Source: an uncultured Rhodospirillaceae bacterium
Lineage (GTDB): Bacteria; Pseudomonadota; Alphaproteobacteria; Rhodospirillales; Magnetospirillaceae
Assembly (NCBI GenBank): GCA_937887565.1
Contig: CALABS010000043.1
Coordinates: 62,001 to 126,000, forward strand
DNA length: 64,000 nucleotides
Direction of reading: 5' to 3'
A program made the position numbers and the translations under genes. Each line of letters begins with the position of its first letter. Within the stretch, counting starts at the first letter, position 1. Shown here in pieces: positions 38,101 to 45,101 of the stretch. A model generated the notes under the pieces. That model made no database searches, was not told the origin of the DNA, and saw only the letters and a list, made by a program, of their open reading frames with translations.

Positions 38101-38258
38101 CGCGCCAGCAGATCGGGCACCATCGCCACCAGGCGCGCCACGGCGGGCGGAAGGGTTCCCGGCTCGACGCCGTCCAACTCGGACAGCAGGGCCAGCACGT
38201 CCTCTTCGCCCGAGGCGCCCAGGGAACGGCGGAGCTGGCGCAGCAACAGCCGGTGCAT
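35118..38258 (-). CDS. Cytosolic hybrid histidine kinase: PAS-PAS-HisKA-HATPase-REC-REC-Hpt
   Basis: A 1046-residue phosphorelay kinase without membrane helices. A coiled-coil-rich N-terminus (about 1-145) is followed by PAS 1 (VSITDIGGRIVYANEKFCEIS), PAS 2 with PAC (about 275-395), HisKA (MSHEIRTPMNG, His near 417), HATPase (NLAGNAVKFTE, FGGSGLGLAI), receiver 1 (Asp near 706 in ILDHLMPG), receiver 2 (Asp near 844 in LMDVQMPR) and a C-terminal Hpt (AHSLKGAAANLG, His near 998). It is followed by the HD-GYP regulator, giving a complete relay to c-di-GMP breakdown. A remnant FIST gene ends 1 bp before its start, as in FIST-kinase operons. Confidence 0.92.
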   Translation of the reverse strand: MHRLLLRQLRRSLGASGEEDVLALLSELDGVEPGTLPPAVARLVAMVPDLLARVGSAYEQHDRDLSLRNRSLDLSSAELTRANARLRDEAAAQGRIIDSLRRTAGEILRAMGRADVAHDEVGLEGLTESVAGLVHDYAAVQRQLEQQKFALDQHAIVSITDIGGRIVYANEKFCEISGYGRDELLGRNHRLVNSGLHPREMFVEMWKTIAAGRVWHGEIRNRKKDGGIYWVSATIVPILDDKGRPAQYIGIRTDITQRKAMEEALRQSEEQLQLALDAGRIGLWTWNLDTDAAAFSDQWMTMLGYDPNELPQSGATWRSLLHPEDEPAVRGALDRHLKGLSPSYEVEFRLRHKNGGWRWILAAGRAIEKAADGHAVRMAGIHKDITDRKQVEDLLVEAVEKSEAANRAKSDFLATMSHEIRTPMNGIIGMTSLLLDTDLGREQAHFATTVRSSAEALLGIINDILDFSKMEAGRLEFEETSFEIRPLVEGVIDLLSPRLRGKDVELSYLVGTEARGVFRGDPGRLRQVLLNLAGNAVKFTEHGSISIVATLRRDDGRDTLAVKIDDTGIGIPEAARPKLFGMFSQADASTARRFGGSGLGLAICKRIVDMMGGTIGFDSRDGEGSTFWFEVPLARTDEIPQEDPVDNPLVGARILVVDDNATNREIFVRQLENWGAAAIQAESAPQGLMAIRSAAQNGQPVDAVILDHLMPGMSGLDLVAVLRSDPATTALPIVLASSADIASIRDTAQALRIDHLLVKPVRQSSLLDALLLALDRQPTRRPLAVTEDEPATASPLRILVAEDNAVNQQVAVGLLAKLGHRADVADDGGEAVDLVEKGDYDLILMDVQMPRVDGWSATRMIRALPAPKCRVPVIAMTANAMAGDRERCIAEGMDDYITKPIDRRRLGELMDRWSDRLYTARAARQTPPAPRDEPPRSPPPPDLPLADAEMQDDLRDTLGEESFAALMASFLGNVRARLAEAEAAVGRGDGKAAAAAAHSLKGAAANLGFPRLARAAAMVEEVAQTAETVAALRDVARETLSPLLPA

Positions 38259-38259
38259 G

Positions 38260-38442
38260 TCAGGTTTCCGCGATCACGGTCATGGTCTGGTTGTGCAGCT
38301 TGCAGTCCGAGACGGCGGAGAACGGCGCGGTCTCGCCATACGAATAGAATCCGGCCAGCGGCGTGGATCGCCCGAGCACGCTGGCGACGGCCTCGACCTC
38401 CTCGTCCACGTTATCCCCCATCACCAGCTTCCGCCCGACGGG
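38260..38442 (-). pseudogene. Remnant of a FIST sensor-domain protein (C-terminus only)
   Basis: About 60 codons encode the end of a FIST-C domain: VGRKLVMGDNVDEEVEAV, GFYSYGETAPF and CKLHNQTMTVIAE are hallmarks. Full FIST proteins are about 380 residues. The preceding ~180 bp, up to modD, has no FIST-like reading in any frame, so the 5' part is deleted. An ATG at 38421 could still start a 53-residue peptide. The stop lies 1 bp from the kinase start, as in intact FIST-kinase operons. It is probably non-functional, apart from possible translational coupling. Confidence 0.72.
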
Positions 38443-38624
38443 TCGACCGCCAGGGATGGCGGCCAGGGATCGGTGCCCGAAATCCGGTATTGGTGGACAA
38501 GCATGACGGGAAGCCTCGGCAGCGAAGAAACGTTGCTTATACCGAAGCAATATGAACCCGCTTCCCGCTCGACTTGAACCGGGAATAAATACGCACACGC
38601 TTTCGTTGGGCGGCGGCGCCCCGC

Positions 38625-39458
38625 TTAACGTAGGTCCTCCGCGATGGCGACCTTGACGTCGAGCGGCGGCGCCGAATAGGGCGCCGAGGTCACCAGGACA
38701 CGCGCGCCGGCGGCGACGTAGGCGGCGGCGTTGGCGGCGTTGACGCCGCCGGCGGCGGCCAGGACCACGCCGGGCAGGAGGCGCGCGGCGGCGGCGACAT
38801 CGGCGGGGGTGAACTTCTCCAGCTGGATGACGTCGGCGCCGGCACCGGCCGCCGCCTCGGCCTCGGCGACGGAGGCCACCTCCACCACCACCTTCTTTTC
38901 CGGGCAGGACCGCCGCAGACGGGCGACGGCGGCTTCGAAGGCGTCGTCGCCGAAAAAGGCCCGGTGCTCGGGGAACAGCAGCAGCGTGTCGGACAGGCCC
39001 AGCCGGTGGGGCGTGGCGCCGCCGGCCAGGATCGCCTTGACCGCCACCGCCTTGGTGCCGGGAAAAGACTTGCGGGTGCAGGCGACGACGACGGCGGGAT
39101 CGACGGCCCGGGCGGCGGCGACGATCCGGGCGGCGGCGGTGGCGATGCCCGAGGCGTATTCCATCAGCGTCTGGGTCACCTTCCAGCCGGCCAGCACCGC
39201 CTGGGCGGGGCCGGTGGCCGACAGGATCGTGTCGCCGGGGGCCAGCGCGGCGCCGCTGGCGACCGCGTCGGCGAGCGTGCATCCCAGGCGGGCCAGCAGG
39301 CGGGCCGCCTCTTCCGGACAGCAGACGGTCATGGCCGCGCCGGCGCGGAAGTGGATGGCGGCGCGGCGGCCGTCCAGGCCCAGGGACCGGGTGGTGAGGT
39401 CGCCGTAAGGGACGTCCTCGGCCAGGAACCGGTCCAGGTCGTGGTCGGGGATCAGCAT
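38625..39458 (-). CDS. modD: ModD, NadC-like pyrophosphorylase of molybdenum loci
   Basis: A 277-residue protein of the quinolinate phosphoribosyltransferase fold, in the ModD subfamily linked to molybdate transport. Seen: EDVPYGDLTT, MEYASGIATA, the substrate loop CTRKSFPGTKAVAVKAILAGG (key TRKSFPGTK), HRLGLSDTLLLFPEHR and VIQLEKF. True NadC normally reads KxNH where this has FPEHR, supporting ModD. It overlaps the NifX-like gene by 7 bp and lies downstream of modA. The biochemical role of ModD is not established. Confidence 0.85.
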   Translation of the reverse strand: MLIPDHDLDRFLAEDVPYGDLTTRSLGLDGRRAAIHFRAGAAMTVCCPEEAARLLARLGCTLADAVASGAALAPGDTILSATGPAQAVLAGWKVTQTLMEYASGIATAAARIVAAARAVDPAVVVACTRKSFPGTKAVAVKAILAGGATPHRLGLSDTLLLFPEHRAFFGDDAFEAAVARLRRSCPEKKVVVEVASVAEAEAAAGAGADVIQLEKFTPADVAAAARLLPGVVLAAAGGVNAANAAAYVAAGARVLVTSAPYSAPPLDVKVAIAEDLR

Positions 39459-39841
39459 GGTCGGGCACCTTCCCTTCGGTGGCGTTGCTCGGCGCGCCGC
39501 AGCCAGGACGTCGCCTTGCCGCGCATGGCGTCCCTGAGCGCGTCCAGGGCGACCGCCACCGGCTGGCCGGCGAAGCGGAGCACCGGCACCAGGCCGGCGC
39601 GGCCGAGCGCGTGCTCGCCCTCGGGGCCGACATCGGCGAGGAACACCAGACCGCAGCCCTTCATGGCCTCCAGGCGCGGGCCCAGCTTGGCGTGGTCGCC
39701 GTCCTGGCGGCCGGCGGGGAAGGTCTCCGCGGCGAGGAAATGGTACCCCTCCTCGGAGACCTCGTAGATCATCAGGTGGCGCGCCCAGCCGAGATGGGCA
39801 TCGATGCGCGCGAGGTCCTGCGTCGCGATGGCCACCCTCAT
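39452..39841 (-). CDS. NifX-like dinitrogenase Fe-Mo cofactor-binding family protein
   Basis: A 129-residue protein of the NifX/NafY/NifB-C-terminal family. The N-terminus MRVAIATQDLARIDAHLGWARHL (core IATQDLARIDAHLG) is characteristic; the later CGLVFLADVGPEGEHAL is the conserved second half with Cys. Such proteins hold nitrogenase cofactor intermediates. The flanking modA and modD genes fit a molybdenum-handling role. No nif structural genes are in the window. Confidence 0.82.
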   Translation of the reverse strand: MRVAIATQDLARIDAHLGWARHLMIYEVSEEGYHFLAAETFPAGRQDGDHAKLGPRLEAMKGCGLVFLADVGPEGEHALGRAGLVPVLRFAGQPVAVALDALRDAMRGKATSWLRRAEQRHRREGARPC

Positions 39842-39857
39842 GACCGCCTCTTTCGGT

Positions 39858-40622
39858 TCAGTTGACGGTGAAGCCGTATTTGGTGAAGACCGCCTTGGCC
39901 TCGGGCGACTTCAGGAAGTCGAGGAAGGCCTTGGCGGCGGCGGTGTCCTTGCCGGCGATCAGCGCCACCGGATAGGTCACCGGCTTGTGGCTGGCGGCGG
40001 GGAAGGTGCCCACCACCTTGACGCCCTTGGTGATGGCGGCGTCGGTGCCGTAGACGATGCCGAACGGGGCCTCGCCGCGCTCCACCAGCGCCAGGGCGGC
40101 GCGCACGTCGTTCATGCGGGCCAGGCGCGGTTCCAGCACCTCCCAGACGCCGAGATTGGTCAGCGCCTCCTTGGCGTAGATGCCGGCCGGCACGTGGTCG
40201 GGGTCGCCCACCGACAGGCGTCCGCCGTGGAGCGCGGCCACCAGGTCGAAGCCCTTTTCGATGCGCAGGTCGGGGGCATTGGAGCTGGCCGGGGCGATCA
40301 GCACCACCGAATTGCCGAGCAGGCCGGCGCGGGTGCCGGGAGCCAGCAGCGTCTTCTGCTCCAGGTAGTCGGCCCACTTCTCGTTGGCCGAGATGAACAC
40401 ATGGGCCGGGGCGCCCTGCTCGATCTGCTTGGCCAGCGTCGACGACGACGCGAAGGACGGGGTGACGGAATTCTTGGTCTTCGCCTTGAACAGCTGGCCG
40501 ATCTCGGTCACCGCGTTGGTGGTGGAGGCGGCGGCGAACACCACCACGTCGTCGGCGCGGGCGGCGGCGGTCGACAGGGCGAGGGCAAGGCCGGCGGCGG
40601 CCCCCAGGATGCGCTTGAACAT
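39858..40622 (-). CDS. modA: Molybdate ABC transporter substrate-binding protein
   Basis: A 254-residue periplasmic binding protein with signal peptide (MFKRILGAAAGLALALSTAAARA). The ModA core is clear: VVFAAASTTNAVTEIG, SFASSSTLAKQIEQGAPAHVFISAN, GDPDHVPAGIYAKEAL and FGIVYGTDA. Start ATG 40622 has GGGGAG 8 bases upstream; a longer reading adds only leader sequence. It is the first gene of a minus operon with the NifX-like gene and modD, and a ModE-type operator lies 49 bp upstream. Confidence 0.9.
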   Translation of the reverse strand: MFKRILGAAAGLALALSTAAARADDVVVFAAASTTNAVTEIGQLFKAKTKNSVTPSFASSSTLAKQIEQGAPAHVFISANEKWADYLEQKTLLAPGTRAGLLGNSVVLIAPASSNAPDLRIEKGFDLVAALHGGRLSVGDPDHVPAGIYAKEALTNLGVWEVLEPRLARMNDVRAALALVERGEAPFGIVYGTDAAITKGVKVVGTFPAASHKPVTYPVALIAGKDTAAAKAFLDFLKSPEAKAVFTKYGFTVN

Positions 40623-40670
40623 GCTTGGTACTCCCCTGATGGATGGCAACGCGGTGGCGGTTGGGATCTA

Positions 40671-40695
40671 CGTTATGTGGTCTGACTATATAACG
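40671..40695. promoter_or_regulatory. ModE-like operator upstream of modA
   Basis: CGTTATGTG and TATATAACG form an imperfect inverted repeat over 25 bp, matching the ModE consensus (CGnTATATA-N6/7-TATATAnCG). On the minus strand a TTGACG -35-like element overlaps its outer arm (40698-40693), so bound Mo-ModE would block the modA promoter. Confidence 0.65.
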
Positions 40696-40765
40696 TCAAG
40701 ATGTCCCGCCCGGCGAGGCGGTCCTGACCGGGGCGCGCCATCGGCTCTTGCGCTTTCCCCGAATT

Positions 40766-40806
40766 CGTTATATCCGATCGGATATCATATTCAAGCGGAT
40801 ATAACC
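40766..40806. promoter_or_regulatory. ModE-like palindromic region upstream of the second binding-protein gene
   Basis: CGTTATATCCG (40766-40776) and CGGATATAACC (40796-40806) are inverted copies (10 of 11). The left arm also takes part in a perfect 16-bp palindrome at 40770-40785 (ATATCCGATCGGATAT). The region ends 29 bp before the ATG at 40836. It resembles a modified ModE box with wider spacing; which palindrome is bound is unclear. Confidence 0.5.
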
Positions 40807-40835
40807 ACCGGCGACGGAAGGCGGAGGGGGAGAAG

Positions 40836-41579
40836 ATGCGGACGCTCGCACTTGTTCTGGTGTTGATGGTCGCGCCGCTGGCGGCGCGCGCCGAGGATCT
40901 GCACGTGTATGCCGGCGCCGGCCTGCGCGAGGTGGTGGACGGCCTGGCCCGGACGTTCGAGGGCCGCACCGGGCTGAAGGTCGCCGTCGAGTATGGCGGT
41001 TCCGGCCAGTTGCTCGTCCGCATCAGGGAAAGCGGCAAGGGCGACGTCTTCATCCCCGGGTCGATGATGTATATCGGCCAGCTGGAGAGGGACGGCATGG
41101 TCGCCGGCAAGCGGGAGCTGGCCGTTCACGCCCCGGTCCTGGCCGTCAACAAGGCGGCGGCGGGCAAGGTGACGTCCTTCGCCGATCTGGCCCGGCCGGG
41201 ACTGCGGCTCGCCCTTGGCGACGCCAAGGCCATGGCCCTGGGCCGCACCGCCGATGCGATCGTCGAGCGGTCCGGCATGAAGGACGCCATCCTCGCCAAT
41301 GTGACGGTGCGGGCCGCGACGGTGAGGCAGTTGGCCCTCTACGTGGTCAATGGCGACGTCGACGCCGCCATCGTGGGCGGACCGGAACTGGCCAGGAACG
41401 CCGACGGCCTGATCGGAGTGGAGATTCCGGCCGGGCTTTACGAGCCCGAGGTCGCCGGCGTGGCGGTGCTGACCTGCTCGGCCCGTCCCGGCGACGCCGA
41501 GGCGTTCGCCGCCCTGCTGGCGTCGGACACCGGCCGCGCGGCCTTCGCCGCCGCCGGGTCGCCGCCGGTCGGGCGCTGA
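40836..41579 (+). CDS. Second ModA-like periplasmic oxyanion-binding protein
   Basis: A 247-residue binding protein with signal peptide (MRTLALVLVLMVAPLAARA). It follows the ModA pattern (LHVYAGAGLREVVDGLARTFE, GGSGQLLVRIRESGKGDVFIPGS, LALGDAKAMALGRTADAI) but diverges from the classical copy encoded opposite. GGAGGGGGAG precedes the ATG. It is followed 9 bp later by modB, so it is probably the true partner of that permease. The ligand could be molybdate or tungstate. Confidence 0.83.
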   Translation: MRTLALVLVLMVAPLAARAEDLHVYAGAGLREVVDGLARTFEGRTGLKVAVEYGGSGQLLVRIRESGKGDVFIPGSMMYIGQLERDGMVAGKRELAVHAPVLAVNKAAAGKVTSFADLARPGLRLALGDAKAMALGRTADAIVERSGMKDAILANVTVRAATVRQLALYVVNGDVDAAIVGGPELARNADGLIGVEIPAGLYEPEVAGVAVLTCSARPGDAEAFAALLASDTGRAAFAAAGSPPVGR

Positions 41580-41588
41580 GGTTCCCGC

Positions 41589-42392
41589 TTGCGGGCGTTC
41601 GACGCGGCCCTGTTGGTTCCCCTGGCGGTGGTCGGGCTGGCGGTGGCCGGCGTGGTGACCGCGCTGGCGGTCAGGGTTCCGCCGTCGCTGCTGGCCGTCG
41701 CCCTCGCCTCCGACGAGATCGTCTTCGCGGTCGGGCTGTCGCTGAAGGTGTCGCTGGCGGCCTTGGCGGCGGCGGTGGCGATTGGCGTGCCGGCGGCCTA
41801 TGTGATGGCGCGGCGGCCGGTGCCGGCCAGGGCGGTGGTCGACACGCTGCTCGACATTCCCCTGGTGATGCCGCCGCTGGTGGCGGGGGTGGGGCTGCTG
41901 ATGCTGCTGTCGCGCTCGATGCTGGGGGCGCCGCTGGCCCGGTTGGGGCTTGACCTTCTGTTCTCGCCGGCCGGGGCGGTGGTGGCGCAGGCCTTCGTCG
42001 CGGTGTCGGTGGTGGTGCGGTCGGCGCGGGCCGCCTTCGCCTCGGTCGATCCCGGCTTCGCCCAGGCGGCGGCGACGCTGGGGGCGGGGCCGGCGGCGGT
42101 GTTCGCGCGGGTGGACCTGCCGTTGGCGGCGCGCGGCATCCTCGCGGGCGCCGTGCTGGCCTGGGCGCGCGCCCTGGGCGAGTTCGGCGCCACCCTGATG
42201 GTGGTCGGCGCCACCCGCCTCAAGACCGAGACCCTGCCCATGGCGGTCTATCTCAACATCGCCACCGGCGAGACCGAAACCGCCATCGCCTGCGCGCTGG
42301 TGCTGCTGATGCTCGCTTGCCTGCTGCTGCTGGCGCTCCGCCTCGTGGGCCGCCGGGCCGCGCTTGGCGGTCACCCCGCCGAAAGGCGGTGA
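41589..42392 (+). CDS. modB: Molybdate-type ABC transporter permease
   Basis: A 267-residue inner-membrane permease with five to six TM helices. The EAA loop reads QAAATLGAGPAAVFARVDLPLAARGI, matching ModB, and RALGEFGATLMVVG with ETLPMAVYLNIATGE are classic ModB signatures. The start is TTG 41589: it is the first in-frame start after an upstream stop and has GAGGT, overlapping the preceding gene's TGA, 7 bases upstream. No ATPase (modC) follows; modE comes next, so an ATPase must be supplied from elsewhere. Confidence 0.87.
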   Translation: MRAFDAALLVPLAVVGLAVAGVVTALAVRVPPSLLAVALASDEIVFAVGLSLKVSLAALAAAVAIGVPAAYVMARRPVPARAVVDTLLDIPLVMPPLVAGVGLLMLLSRSMLGAPLARLGLDLLFSPAGAVVAQAFVAVSVVVRSARAAFASVDPGFAQAAATLGAGPAAVFARVDLPLAARGILAGAVLAWARALGEFGATLMVVGATRLKTETLPMAVYLNIATGETETAIACALVLLMLACLLLLALRLVGRRAALGGHPAERR

Positions 42393-42406
42393 CAGCCGAT
42401 GGCCAG

Positions 42407-42431
42407 CGCAATATAGTTAAAATATATAGCG
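42407..42431. promoter_or_regulatory. ModE-like operator upstream of modE
   Basis: CGCAATATA-GTTAAAA-TATATAGCG: 9-bp arms with one mismatch and a 7-bp centre, very close to the ModE consensus. It lies 12 bp before the modE ATG and 14 bp after the modB stop, implying autoregulation. Confidence 0.68.
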
Positions 42432-42443
42432 ATAGGGGGAACC

Positions 42444-43238
42444 ATGCCCGTTGGCAAGATCGAGGCGATGCTGGCCTTGAGGCGCGAGGGGCGGCCGCTG
42501 GTCGGCCGCGATCGCATCGACCTGCTGGAGGCGGTCGCCGCCAACGGCAGCATCACCAAGGCCGCCAAGGCGGTGGGGCTCAGCTACAAGGCGGCCTGGG
42601 ACGCGCTGAACGCGGTCAACAACCTGCTGCCGCGCCCCGCCGTCGTGGGACAGGTGGGCGGGCGGCGCGGCGGCGGCGCGGCGGTCACCGAGGACGGCCA
42701 CGCGCTCATCGCGGCATTCCGGCTGCTGGAGGCCCGCCTGGACAAGGTGGCCGAGGCGCTGGGGGGCGCCGACGCCCATATCGATCCCCTGGCCCTGATG
42801 TGGAGTCTCGGAATGAAGACCAGCGCCCGCAACGCCTTTCGCTGCACCGTCACCGAGATCCGACGCGGGCCGGTCAACGCCGAGGTGATCATGCGCCTGG
42901 GCGGCCAAGCGACGGTGGTGTCGGTGATCACCGCCGAAAGCCTGTCCACCCTTGGAATTCAGGTGGGCCGCGAGGTCATGGCGCTGATCAAGTCGTCCTT
43001 CGTGGTGCTGGCCGCCGGCGGCGGGCCGCTCCGGATTTCCACCCGCAACCAGATCGCCGGCGTCGTCTCCCGCCGCGAGGACGGGGCCGTCAGCTCGGAA
43101 TTCACCCTCGACATCGGCGACGGCAAGAGCATCACCGCCATCGTCACCCGCGAGTCCGCCGACCAGCTTGGGCTCGGGATCGGCGATGCGGCGACGGCGC
43201 TGTTCAAGGCCTCGCACGTCATCCTGGCGGTGGAGTGA
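42444..43238 (+). CDS. modE: Molybdate-responsive transcriptional regulator ModE
   Basis: A 264-residue regulator of normal ModE length. The N-terminal winged HTH has RIDLLEAVAANGSITKAAKAVGLSYKAAWDAL (key SITKAAKAVGLSYKAAWD). Two C-terminal MOP/TOBE domains follow, with SARNAFRCTVTEIRRGPVNAEV and TRNQIAGVVSRREDGAVSSEF typical of molybdate binding. With molybdate it should repress the divergent mod genes through the three palindromes described here. Confidence 0.92.
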   Translation: MPVGKIEAMLALRREGRPLVGRDRIDLLEAVAANGSITKAAKAVGLSYKAAWDALNAVNNLLPRPAVVGQVGGRRGGGAAVTEDGHALIAAFRLLEARLDKVAEALGGADAHIDPLALMWSLGMKTSARNAFRCTVTEIRRGPVNAEVIMRLGGQATVVSVITAESLSTLGIQVGREVMALIKSSFVVLAAGGGPLRISTRNQIAGVVSRREDGAVSSEFTLDIGDGKSITAIVTRESADQLGLGIGDAATALFKASHVILAVE

Positions 43239-43308
43239 TGCCGGGCGGCACCCGCCATGCCGGCGTTTGACGCGGCCTCGTCGCGGATGGGCCGGCCGAG
43301 CCGGCGAT

Positions 43309-43341
43309 GACGAAGGGGGCGCATCCCCTCTCCCCTTCGTC
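43309..43341 (+). terminator. Candidate hairpin terminator after modE
   Basis: GACGAAGGGG (43309-43318) pairs exactly with CCCCTTCGTC (43332-43341) over a 13-base loop. It lies 70 bp after the modE stop. No T-run follows, so termination is plausible but not certain. Confidence 0.45.
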
Positions 43342-43343
43342 CA

Positions 43344-43424
43344 ATTGACAAATATCATTCAGATAATTGGCCGCGCCTGATATCCATGCCGGGTAGAGAT
43401 GCGATTGACAATCATTTGCGATAA
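43344..43424. promoter_or_regulatory. Duplicated regulatory motif upstream of the metal-uptake genes
   Basis: Two related blocks, ATTGACAAATATCATTCAGATAA (43344-43366, key ATTGACA, ATCATT, GATAA) and the 21-base copy at 43404-43424, share ATTGACA, ATCATT and GATAA in order. Block 1 contains TTGACAAATATCAT, close to an FNR/ANR site; block 2 with its left neighbour (43401-43419) matches a Fur box at about 13 of 19 positions. CCAATT/AATTGG arms flank block 1. Anaerobic and/or iron control is plausible. Confidence 0.45.
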
Positions 43425-43482
43425 GCCCACCCTGTGCGGGCTTTCCAGTCAGCCTCCGATGGCAATTGAGAAGGGGACAAAC

Positions 43483-43815
43483 ATGAGACTGCACTTTTCC
43501 GGACGGACGGCGGTAGGCGCGTTGGCCATTGCCGTCCTCGCGGGAATGGGGACCGCCCATGCCCACACGCCGTTGTTCGCCTGCTATGACAACGGCGACG
43601 GCACGATCATGTGCGAAGGCGGCTTCTCGGACGGTTCGTCGGCCAGTGGCGTCCCGATCCGGGTCCGCGACGCCAAGGGCGCGGTGGTGACCGACGGCAA
43701 GATGAACGCCAACAGCGAATTCGAGTTCAAGAAGCCCAGCGGCGACTACTCGGTGGTCTTCGATGGTGGCGAGGGGCACCAGATCGAGGTTCCCGGCAAG
43801 GACATCGTCAAGTAG
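43483..43815 (+). CDS. Small secreted protein ahead of DUF4198/Feo genes
   Basis: A 110-residue protein with a Sec signal peptide (to about residue 28, ending AHAH). The mature part (HTPLFACYDNGDGTIMCEGG, then GVPIRVRDAKGAVV and YSVVFDGGEGHQIEV) looks like a small beta-sandwich with two cysteines that may pair. ATG 43483 has AAGGGGAC upstream. It is 44 bp before the DUF4198 gene, with which it probably forms a periplasmic metal-handling pair. I do not recognise a named family. Confidence 0.75.
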   Translation: MRLHFSGRTAVGALAIAVLAGMGTAHAHTPLFACYDNGDGTIMCEGGFSDGSSASGVPIRVRDAKGAVVTDGKMNANSEFEFKKPSGDYSVVFDGGEGHQIEVPGKDIVK

Positions 43816-43859
43816 CCGTCGCTCCGTCCGACCAAGCGAGAGTAGAAAAGGGGATTTCA

Positions 43860-44648
43860 ATGAACAAACTGCTTTCCGCCGCCGCCGTCGCGGCACTTTT
43901 CGCGGCCACGCCCGCCATGGCGCACTTCCAGTTGGTCTACACCCCCGAGGTGAACCTGGAGAAGCCCGCCGACCTGCCGCTGAAGCTGGTCTTCTGGCAT
44001 CCCATGGAGAACGGCCACGTCATGGACATGGGGCAGCCGCAGTCCTTCTTCGTGATGCACAAGGGCGAGAAGACCGACCTCACCAAGTCCCTCAAGCCGA
44101 TCACCTTCACCGGCGCCGACAACAAGGCCAGGGGCTTCGAGGTCGCCGCCCCGGTCAAGCGCAACGGCGATTACGTCTTCGCGCTGGTTCCAGAGCCCTA
44201 TCTCGAGGAAAGCGAGGGCATCTACATCCAGCAGATCACCAAGTCCTTCGTGAACAAGGGCGGTGCGCCGACCGACTGGATGAACCCGGTGGGCCTGCCC
44301 ACCGAGATCGTGCCGCTCAACAAGCCGACCAACGTCCTCGCCGGCTCCACCTTCTCGGGCGTCGTCATGGCCGACGGCAAGCCGGTGCCGGGCGTCGAGA
44401 TCGAGATCGAGTACATGGCCGCCGAGCCGGACATGAAGGCCGACAAGCCGGGTCCGGTGACCTCCGGGCCCGCGCCGGGCGGCGCCCTCGTCGCGGTCAC
44501 CGATGCCCAGGGCACCTTCACCTTCGGCATCCCCAAGGCCGGATTCTGGGGCTTCGCCGCGTTGGGCAGTGGCCCGGCGAAGGAGTACAAGGGCAAGGAA
44601 CTCAGCCAGGACGCGGTCCTGTGGGTCCGCGCCTATGACCTGAAATAG
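43860..44648 (+). CDS. DUF4198-type periplasmic protein (NikM-like)
   Basis: A 262-residue secreted protein: signal peptide MNKLLSAAAVAALFAATPAMA, then the DUF4198 pattern beginning HFQLVYTPEVN with a large beta-rich body, RNGDYVFALVPEPYLEES, and a C-terminal carboxypeptidase-regulatory-like repeat (SGVVMADGKPVPGVEIEIEYMA, TDAQGTFTFGIPKAGFWGF; key GKPVPGVEIEIEY). Family members accompany nickel, cobalt or iron uptake systems. Its position just before feoAB suggests a role in periplasmic ferrous iron or other divalent metal delivery. Confidence 0.82.
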   Translation: MNKLLSAAAVAALFAATPAMAHFQLVYTPEVNLEKPADLPLKLVFWHPMENGHVMDMGQPQSFFVMHKGEKTDLTKSLKPITFTGADNKARGFEVAAPVKRNGDYVFALVPEPYLEESEGIYIQQITKSFVNKGGAPTDWMNPVGLPTEIVPLNKPTNVLAGSTFSGVVMADGKPVPGVEIEIEYMAAEPDMKADKPGPVTSGPAPGGALVAVTDAQGTFTFGIPKAGFWGFAALGSGPAKEYKGKELSQDAVLWVRAYDLK

Positions 44649-44726
44649 CACGGTGTCGAGGATCATCTCGACAGCGCCGTCCGGCGGGGATTCCGCCGGA
44701 CGGCGTCCGGATTGGAGGCGGGCGCG

Positions 44727-45101
44727 ATGCGAGGAACCGAGGGTGGGGGTGGATTCGGCCGGTGGTGGGGCCGCATGGGCCTTGGCGGCTGGGGAGGACG
44801 GCGGAACCGCCATCGCGGCGGCGCGGGGGCGGGCGCCGAAATGGCCGGGCCGGGCGCCGGCGCCGCGTGGGCCGGATTCAGCCTCAACGACCTGGGCCCC
44901 GGCGCCGGCGGCCGGGTGTGGCGGCTGCATGGGGGTGGGGCGATCCGCCAGCGGCTGCTGGACCTCGGCCTCCTGCCCGGCGCGGAAATCCTCGTCATCC
45001 GCAGCGCTCCGCTTTTCGATCCCATCGAGATCAAGGTGGGAGACGCCTTCCTGACCCTTCGCCGGGCCGAAGCCATGCTGATCGAGATGCGCCATGACTG
45101 A
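44727..45101 (+). CDS. feoA: Ferrous iron transport protein A with Gly/Trp-rich N-terminal extension
   Basis: A 124-residue FeoA. The SH3-like FeoA domain occupies about residues 50-124 (SLNDLGPGAGGRVWRL, IRQRLLDLGLLPGAEI, FDPIEIKVGDAFLTLRRAEA). The first ~50 residues are a low-complexity Gly/Arg/Trp-rich extension not usual for FeoA (about 75-85 residues). ATG 44727 is supported by GGAGG 8 bases upstream; an ATG nearer the domain has no such site. The stop overlaps feoB by 8 bp. Confidence 0.87.
   Translation: MRGTEGGGGFGRWWGRMGLGGWGGRRNRHRGGAGAGAEMAGPGAGAAWAGFSLNDLGPGAGGRVWRLHGGGAIRQRLLDLGLLPGAEILVIRSAPLFDPIEIKVGDAFLTLRRAEAMLIEMRHD

Noticed and set aside
35265..38555. Open reading frame of over 1000 codons on the plus strand opposite the large hybrid kinase
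   Set aside because: It is a high-GC antisense shadow: the translation is low-complexity (Gly, Arg, Asp, His-rich) without domains, whereas the minus strand encodes a complete kinase.
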